The notes under the pieces are model-generated. The model searched no databases, was not told the origin of the DNA, and saw only the letters and a list, made by a program, of their open reading frames with translations. This document shows, piece after piece, positions 58,300-64,000 of a stretch of DNA of 64,000 bases. The position numbers were made by a program, and so were the translations under genes. The first letter of the stretch is position 1, and each line of letters opens with the position of its first letter. Source of the DNA: Primula veris (taxonomy: Eukaryota > Streptophyta > Magnoliopsida > Ericales > Primulaceae); contig OY821750.1 in the NCBI GenBank assembly GCA_963682055.1, positions 1,118,501-1,182,500 of the forward strand, read 5' to 3'.

Positions 58300-59930
58300 G
58301 ATCGATACTCGTAAATCCTATCAACATGTGCAGAAAGACTCATTTGTTGGTTTGACTCACTCGATCCCATGCCCTCACAATTTTAAGGTTTTGAGAATTG
58401 ATTGTAGCCTTCCTTTGTCGTCTCTGAATCACCAAAATCAGGAGCTGGATCTGTTTTCATCCGCTACAAGAAAGTGAATCACACAGCAGATACCACTTGA
58501 GTCCAAGTTTCTTGAGTTCAGTTTAAATATGCGCTCTATTTATAGCGCGAGTGTTTTATATGCTGTCCATGCGTAAGTATCGCTTGTGTTTTGACCTTGA
58601 CCGGAGTTAGGACAATGCATTCAAAGCCCGTGCTATTGAACTTCCGGTTAAATGAAAGGGTGATTATGTTGGTCTTTTTGAGAATACAACGGATGCTTGT
58701 TCTACGCTTGTAAGGTTGATCACGATCTGCTTGTTTGGACATTCCAAATCAGTAACGATGGTTCTCCTTCTCCATGGACTTTAAAGTATAACTTCTCCAT
58801 GTTGGATTTGGATGGACATAGTTTAGGAGAACATATTAGGAAGCAGAAGGGAGTTTTAGGAAGTTTTTGCCATGGATTTAAACAGTGTTTTAAATAGCGT
58901 TATCGTTAGTATAACGTTTTTTCCGAAAGTTATGCTAAAAGCGCAAATAACATAGTAACAAAGCGTTTTGCGCTGTATTTTTTTCCTATTAATATAACAA
59001 TACAATAGTAGGTAATCATATAATTTATGTTAATTATATTAACATTTAAATAGTTAAATACAATACAATGTGTAAACCGTTATAATTAATCAAATACATA
59101 ATCCAATACAACTAATTTGATCACAAATCATTCTTTAATCGTAAAATTTGCAAACAAAATATTTGTAATTCTCCACTTCCGCTATCTTTAACAGTCCACT
59201 TACAAGAAAAACCATTCATTTTTATCTATTTTGCTCTCTACAAAATAAGATAAAATCTCACGATATATATTAAATTTAAGTATGATTTAGTTGTAAACAA
59301 ACACGTGCGTACAAATTTATTCATTCTTTTCCTAAACAAGATAAAAGTCCATAATCCAAAATCGAAATATATAATATAGTATGTTTCTGTATAAAAATAA
59401 ACAATAATTAGCAAATATTCAGTCCACTCCTCTGTAATTGACCTTCATTCAGACGCGGTGAACATCGGGGTTGGGTGGCGGTGGATTAGAAACAGAGAAA
59501 AAGTGAAAAATATTCGTTTGTTTATCTAATACTGTTATTGCATTGATTTTAGTGTTTACAAAAAAAAAATATATCACAAACCAAAACAACGTTGTGCAAT
59601 ACTGGTTTTTTGTTTGGTTTTTAAATACTCAGTGGTTATGATTTCGGTCCAAAATATCGATTTTTTTACGCTTTTAGACCCAATAATGCGATTTTTTTGC
59701 TTTATCACCCAAATAACGTTTTAGCGTTGTGTTTTTCTTTCAAAAACCATCATATCGCACAATGTTGCGAGCTTTTTAAAACACTGGATTTAAATGCCGA
59801 AATCATTTATGTTGGCCTAGACTTGTAGACCTACACCCTCCTTGCTCTTTGTTATCTTACACGACGAGTACTTGCTTTTCGAGCAGCTTCTGTTCATTGG
59901 AGCTCTAGTCCCTGCAGCTTAGGGGTTCAT
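58300..59930 (+). pseudogene. Probable F-box protein pseudogene split by a hAT element
   Basis: Conceptual translation in shifting frames gives text typical of the C-terminal associated domain of plant F-box proteins. Examples are 'IELPVK' near 58635-58655, 'DHDLLVWTFQISNDGSP' at about 58715-58765 and 'WTLKYNFSMLDLDGH' at 58775-58820. A further 'LNAEIIYVGLDL' lies after the insertion at about 59790-59830. Stops and frameshifts occur before 58697. F-box proteins are substrate receptors of SCF ubiquitin ligases. The assignment rests on my recall of the family and is tentative. Confidence 0.42.
58883..59786 (+). mobile_element. hAT-type non-autonomous element with perfect 8-bp target duplication
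   Basis: 904 bp. Left end CAGTGTTTTAAATAGCG, right end GCTTTTTAAAACACTG, which are inverted repeats. The 8-bp flank GATTTAAA is at 58875-58882 and again at 59787-59794. The interior is non-coding, with repeated 'acgtt' and 'gcgtt' phrases near both ends. An older copy is at 10009-10942. It interrupts the F-box-like frame. Confidence 0.93.
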
Positions 59931-60313
59931 GCCAGGTCCAAAGCGAGTTCCGTGGAGCGTCTAATTTAGGTGTATATGATCTTACTCTCATTGAAGTTTT
60001 ACCATATAATCTAACTGGATTTTTTTTTATATATCTAAAAAAAAAAAAATTGTTTCGGTTTGTCTCATAGGCATATGTTTTTTTTATAAGTCAATTTACC
60101 CAGCATTTTTAGCTTATTTCAATTTATTTCCATTTTTTTCAACAAGTCAATTGATTCCAAAACCTAATATTTTCTTAAATATGGAATTCTTAATTTTATG
60201 ACTTATTATAACCTAAACTGTATTTATATTTGTTTCTCCTATTTACTTTGGAGCTACCCTAAAAAAATGATTTTCCGTAAAAAAAAATTAATCCCAAAGA
60301 AAAAATGGTGTAA

Positions 60314-60580
60314 CACTACAAAAAACTGTCATCGGCTTAGTAACAAATTAGTGTCTAATTTCGGAATTTTGTTTAAAGAAAAGAATATTGTTCAAAATGA
60401 CGAGCTATATGTCATTACAAAATAATATTGATTTAGTGAGGATAAAAAACCGTCAAAAACCTGTCACAAAACTGTCACAAAAATGCCACTATTTCAAAAA
60501 GACGTAACAAACTGTCACAAAAGCTGTATCTGATAAGATCGTAATAAAAAAATCCGTGTTTATGTCACTATTGTAACTGA
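60314..60580. mobile_element. CACTA-like miniature element, copy 4
   Basis: Left end CACTACAAAAAACTGTC; an internal 'cattacaaaataatattgat' repeats the left end of copy 1, so two copies may overlap. The right end lies near 'tgtcactatt'. It shares 'ctgtcacaaaa' and 'agacgtaacaaac' phrases with its relatives. Confidence 0.55.
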
Positions 60581-61370
60581 CAAAGCCATAACTTTGGCCG
60601 GTCGCGTTAGGCTTTTCAACAATATTATATAACGAATTGAAAGTAAACGATGAACACCTCTTGATCTTTATTATTATTCGGCAATTGCACTTGTTCGAAC
60701 TACAACTGAATCACTATATTTATGCTCGGATTCGCTGTTCGATCCGGAATGTGATCTTTCTCTTCTCTTTTATGATCGATTTTCTATCTTGCTCGGTTAG
60801 GCTATTGGTGTGATATGATCTGACAAGTTTTTATCTTTTCTCTCCTTCTCTCTATATTTTTTAGATATGCTTTTTCTTGGTCCTGGTCTTGGGGGGGATA
60901 CTTGGCTATTTATAGGCAAGTATGCCTCCTAGGATGTTGACAAATGTCTCCATCTTGTGAGTTTTTTCAGACATGGGTCCCTATTTAAGTGGGCTTGGGC
61001 TTTTAGGAAGATCCCATCTTATTCTCAAAGAAAGGCTTGAGATAGCCCATTTAAGCATTAGATACCCCTCTATGATGGGTGGGTCGATTCATATCAGAAT
61101 AGATACATTCGGGTCTAATTTTTATGTTCTATCAAGTGCTCCCTGACTTCCTCGGCATGGTTTCCATGTCGAGGGAGTCATGATTGGTCTGTCGAAGAGA
61201 TTACTTCGGTTTAGATGCTCCCTTATGTTTCTTTCGACAAATGCCCCTTTTTATAACTGTTCATCGGGACCCATTTACTGTCTTGGGAACTTGCAAACTT
61301 GCTATTTGACTTTGATATGACCCTTGGGATCTTTCTTCGGGGAAACCCTTGACCTTTCCGAAGATCCCTT
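60581..61370 (+). promoter_or_regulatory. Upstream region of the coiled-coil ORF cluster
   Basis: No coding frame. More GC-rich than the surrounding DNA, with phrases such as 'gtgctccctgacttcctcgg' and 'ctatttataggcaag' that resemble LTR/leader sequence of plant Gypsy elements. That origin is only suspected. A TATA-like TATTATAAAG at 61371-61380 leads into the first ORF. Confidence 0.35.
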
Positions 61371-61430
61371 TATTATAAAGAGGGAATACCATTCCCATAA
61401 TTACTTATTCCATCACCATCTTGGGATTTA

Positions 61431-61742
61431 ATGGCTTCTCCCAACAGTTCTACTGGAGATAATTCTTTGGATTATGTCGCTTACTTGGAGAATGAAGTTA
61501 AGAAGGCTCGCGTTATGAAAAGGAAGCTGGCGGACGTGACCAAAAGGTTGTCTGATATGGACGCGGCTCATCACTTGACGATGGTCGACCTGGATTGGGC
61601 CTTTGAACGCATAAAGAGGCTCGAGGCTTCCCTGGCTAAGGAAAAGGCAGCAAAGAGGGCCTATAATCTCGCTTTCAAGGAGATGCATGATCGGTCCAAG
61701 CCGGGGTCGGAGGGCGCTGAAGCAAGCTCTTCCTCAGAATAA
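61431..61742 (+). CDS. Small coiled-coil protein 1 (103 aa), function unknown
   Basis: A single-exon frame starting ATGGCTTC, 51 bases downstream of a TATA box (TATTATAAAG, 61371-61380), ending in TAA; AATAAA-like sequence follows at about 61810. The protein begins with a polar Ser/Asn/Thr stretch, then DYVAYLENEVKKAR and a long charged helix with heptad-like Leu/Val spacing (about 13-90), and ends in a Gly/Ser/Glu tail (SEGAEASSSSE). Third-position G/C use is higher than in the spacer DNA, consistent with coding. It aligns with the next ORF: Y-V-A-x-L-E-x-E-V-K-K, I-K-x-L-E-A-S, K-R-A-Y-x-L-A. I do not recognise the family. It may be a host small coiled-coil gene or an accessory ORF of a retroelement. 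Confidence 0.6.
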   Translation: MASPNSSTGDNSLDYVAYLENEVKKARVMKRKLADVTKRLSDMDAAHHLTMVDLDWAFERIKRLEASLAKEKAAKRAYNLAFKEMHDRSKPGSEGAEASSSSE

Positions 61743-62036
61743 TTAGTCTTTTGTGATTTCTTTGTAATTAGGCATTATCTCCAAGTTGTAACCGACTTAT
61801 TGAAAATATTAATAAAATATTTCCTACTTTTATTTCTGTCTGTTAGTTTCCTTAATACCTCATTGGATGACTCAATTGGACCTTGGAAATTGTTGTCAAT
61901 TAGCCTTGAATGCCCTTGGGAAGTTCATGATGGTTGCTTTTTCCTTGAGATGATCATTGATGTGTCCCTCATTTTTCCCTATAAAAAGGGGGCTGCACTG
62001 TCTTCTTTGTGTAATTCATTCCTTATTAACGAACAA

Positions 62037-62375
62037 ATGGTTTCTCCTCATGAAACTAATGGTGACAACCTTCCTGAATATGTTGCTCATCTTGAAGAGG
62101 AAGTTAAGAAAGTGCGTTATCTCGAGAAGAGGGTTGTCCGGCTGTCGGTGGAAGCTCGTCAGGCCGTCGAACTAGACGAGCGATTGGACGCCATGGAGAA
62201 GGAGCACCAGAGGTCTTTGCTCGACAGTATTCGTGCTCGTGCTCGGATCAAAGAGCTTGAGGCCTCTAGAGACAGGCAAATTGCTTCCAAGAGGGCTTAC
62301 AAATTAGCCCTTGAGGAAGTGTATGCTCGGTCGAAGAGGAAGCCCGGTGAAGAAGCTGGTCCTTCTACAAAATAA
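62037..62375 (+). CDS. Small coiled-coil protein 2 (112 aa), paralogue of protein 1
   Basis: I start at ATG 62037, not the in-frame upstream codons, because a TATA box (CCTATAAAAAGG, 61978-61989) lies 50 bases before it and the aligned region begins here. Order: polar N-terminus (HETNGDN), EYVAHLEEEVKKVR, a charged heptad-rich helix to about 95, and a KPGEEAGPSTK tail. Compared with protein 1, both ends align and the middle has extra heptads (LSVEARQAVELDERLDAMEK). The 3' flank contains 'attaatgaaaactcttctt', matched downstream of ORF 3. Basic and acidic residues alternate; there is no membrane segment, signal peptide or zinc motif. Function unknown. Confidence 0.6.
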   Translation: MVSPHETNGDNLPEYVAHLEEEVKKVRYLEKRVVRLSVEARQAVELDERLDAMEKEHQRSLLDSIRARARIKELEASRDRQIASKRAYKLALEEVYARSKRKPGEEAGPSTK

Positions 62376-62934
62376 TCCTATTTTTCTTTGTGATGTAATG
62401 TCTTTTTGTCAAGAAGTATCTTGTAATGAAGTTCCCCTGGATTAATGAAAACTCTTCTTTTTCTCGTTCTTGTATGATTTATTTTCCCAATGCATTTAAT
62501 TTTGACGGCGCATGCTTGTGGCTTCATTAATGATTTTTCTTGGGTCTTGTGCTTGACCTTATCCACCGAATCTTTTGAGTATTTGTATCTAGGAACTAAT
62601 GGGATTCCTTGAGCCCTGTGCACAAATCTTATCCTTTAAATCTTGACACTGTTCAACTTCCTCCTTTAAATGCTGGCGTAATTGACACGTGTAGAAGCTT
62701 TTCTGGAGATTTACCCTCTTTAAATACTAGCTTGAACCCAAGCGTTTTTTCTCAACAGACGCACCTTTTCAATTACCCATGTTTTCCAGCGTCTTTTGAT
62801 GAACGGTTGCAATTCCCCACATTAAACCATCTTTAATTGTTCTATAAATACCCTCTTAAGATATGGGTTTTTTCATAATCTCTCCCATATATTTTGTTGC
62901 CATATATAAAATTTTGCCTTATAATTTTCTCAAA

Positions 62935-63228
62935 ATGGCTGGTCCTTTTACCAAATCTACCTTGGTCTTGCAAGTGGAGGCTTTCGAGGCCTCTTATGGC
63001 CATGCACTAAAGCTGTTGAAGGATGCTGAGGAAGAGTTGAAGGTGATGCGTTATCACCATACCGAGATGGTTCGGGAATTGACTTGGCTAAGATCCGAAC
63101 TGGATTATTGCCGACGTGCTCGTCAGGCTCTAGTCGAAGAGAATGAGGTGTTGAGGGGGAACCCGACACTTCGGGACAGGAATGTCTCTTCCAGGCCCTC
63201 TCATCGATACCGATCGACTTTCCCCTAA
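62935..63228 (+). CDS. Small coiled-coil protein 3 (97 aa), more divergent member
   Basis: ATG 62935 follows TCAAA, with a TATA box TCTATAAATA at 62841-62850. After a short N-terminus (AGPFTKST) comes a helix with heptad Leu/Val (LVLQVEAFEASYGHALKLL, then EEELKVMRYHHTEMVREL), to about 80, and a basic Ser/Arg tail (RPSHRYRSTFP). Similarity to proteins 1 and 2 is in pattern (VEAFEAS..HALKLLKDAEEE versus LEAS..KRAYKLALEE) rather than identity. The frame ends in TAA before a long pyrimidine tract. No recognised domain. Same cluster, strand and promoter layout as the other two. Confidence 0.52.
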   Translation: MAGPFTKSTLVLQVEAFEASYGHALKLLKDAEEELKVMRYHHTEMVRELTWLRSELDYCRRARQALVEENEVLRGNPTLRDRNVSSRPSHRYRSTFP

Positions 63229-63445
63229 CCTTCCCCCTTTCTTCTCTACTTTTTATATATATTTTTTTTTTCTGCGCTTCTTTCTTTTTCTTCATCTTCT
63301 ATCCCATTACTCTTTTTCTCTCTCTTTTTTTTTGTTCCTTTTACTTTCTTTTTATTTCTCAGCTTCCTTCATTTCTTCCTCTTCCTCTTTTTTTTTTATC
63401 TTTAGCTTCTCCCTACTTTTTTTTCTTTTTCTCTCTCTTCTGCAC
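63229..63445 (+). repeat. Polypyrimidine tract
   Basis: About 200 bases almost entirely C and T on the plus strand. The overlapping frame at 63182-63499 (poly Ser/Phe/Leu) is a by-product of this composition. Confidence 0.9.
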
Positions 63446-64000
63446 CACTACGATGTAACAATCAACCCTGTGATCCTAAGGGTTTTTTGTTACTTCTAGG
63501 GTTTTTGTCATTTTTCATTTTCCTCTTCTTGCTTTTCACTTCTTTTTTATGTTCCTCTTCATTATCTTCTTCCTCTTCCCCATCGTCGCCTGCTCGCTCC
63601 TGTTAGTTGGATTTGCTAATATAGTCGATCTTCTTTGGCTATGTAGCCTCCGGATATAATAGATTTTTTCTCGGATGTAATAGGTCTCCTTTTATGATGT
63701 AATAGTTTTTTATTTCGATGTAGTCCCCTGATGTAATGAACAGCAATGTATCTCATCTTTATTAATGAAAATTTTCTTTGCCCCTGGATATGGCACTTCT
63801 CTTTACCTTGCATTTGTGGTTTGTCGTTTTGCTGGAATGTGGATCTTTGAATATCTTGAATTTTTATTTTCTGCCATACTGCAGCTGAGTGACGTTTGAG
63901 GTCTGTATATGATGCAGGCTCCCATGCTGTGTCAGATAATATGCATGTTCCCAAGTATTTGTCAGGCAAACATGCACGTTCCCCAGCATTTATCGGTCAA
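63446..64000. other. 3' flank of the coiled-coil cluster
   Basis: No coding frame. 'tttattaatgaaaattttctttgcccctgg' type sequence at about 63757-63787 (described, cf. 62440-62465) repeats the 3' flank of ORF 2, suggesting that the transcription units were duplicated with their 3' ends. Repeated 'catgcacgttccc'-like phrases close the window. Confidence 0.4.

Noticed and set aside
63182..63499. 105-codon Ser/Phe/Leu frame
   Set aside because: Arises from the polypyrimidine tract after coiled-coil ORF 3.

Overview
This is nuclear DNA from a flowering plant, most likely a eudicot. The evidence is split genes with AT-rich GT-AG introns, a plant class-A GATA factor, a plant-type phosphohexomutase, an ERMP1-like metallopeptidase, a type III polyketide synthase, and abundant LTR-retrotransposon, TRIM, hAT and CACTA debris. 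I cannot name the species. No prokaryotic or organellar features were seen.

Layout. 1-926: 3' exon of a type III polyketide synthase (chalcone-synthase family). The frame is open, but the catalytic His and Asn are gone. 1.1-6.8 kb: a decayed Ty1/copia element whose 5' LTR was hit by a solo LTR, which was itself hit by a second solo LTR; both have exact 5-bp target duplications. 7.1-8.2 kb: a TRIM array (LTR-internal-LTR-LTR-internal-LTR). 8.2-19.9 kb: gene-free, with small CACTA-like, hAT-like and fold-back elements. 19.9-23.0 kb: a two-exon GATA factor (250 aa). 22.9-32.5 kb: a tandem segmental duplication that has built a cluster of six copies of the ubiquitin-like gene UBL5 (HUB1) on the minus strand. 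Four have an ATG and an intact frame, one has GTG in place of ATG plus D22N, and one is frameshifted. Truncated GATA and small membrane-protein copies mark the duplicated unit. 34.3-44.2 kb: an alpha-D-phosphohexomutase-family gene (plus strand, 16 well-supported exons plus one tiny candidate first exon). 45.6-54.0 kb: a complete 13-exon ERMP1-like M28 metallopeptidase (minus strand, 912 aa), convergent with the mutase. 54.5-56.1 kb: a satellite-like array upstream of ERMP1. 56.6-57.3 kb: a MULE-like inverted-repeat element. 58.3-59.9 kb: a probable F-box pseudogene split by a 904-bp hAT-type element with a perfect 8-bp target duplication. 61.4-63.2 kb: three consecutive small coiled-coil ORFs, each with its own TATA box; the first two are clear paralogues.

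How the genes relate. The single-copy-like genes (GATA, phosphohexomutase, ERMP1) are ordinary housekeeping or regulatory genes with no evident shared pathway. The active part of the window is structural: UBL5 amplification with divergence, repeated invasion of introns by one short terminal-inverted-repeat family (one copy ends on the ERMP1 stop codon), and nested retroelement insertions whose order can be read from the sequence. The least explained items are the three-gene coiled-coil cluster, the UBL5 array and the catalytically stripped polyketide synthase.

Gene structures were built by reading splice sites and family conservation by eye. Exon phases were checked and close exactly for ERMP1 and the phosphohexomutase. 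Element boundaries rest on visible terminal repeats and target duplications; where these are absent the limits are approximate.
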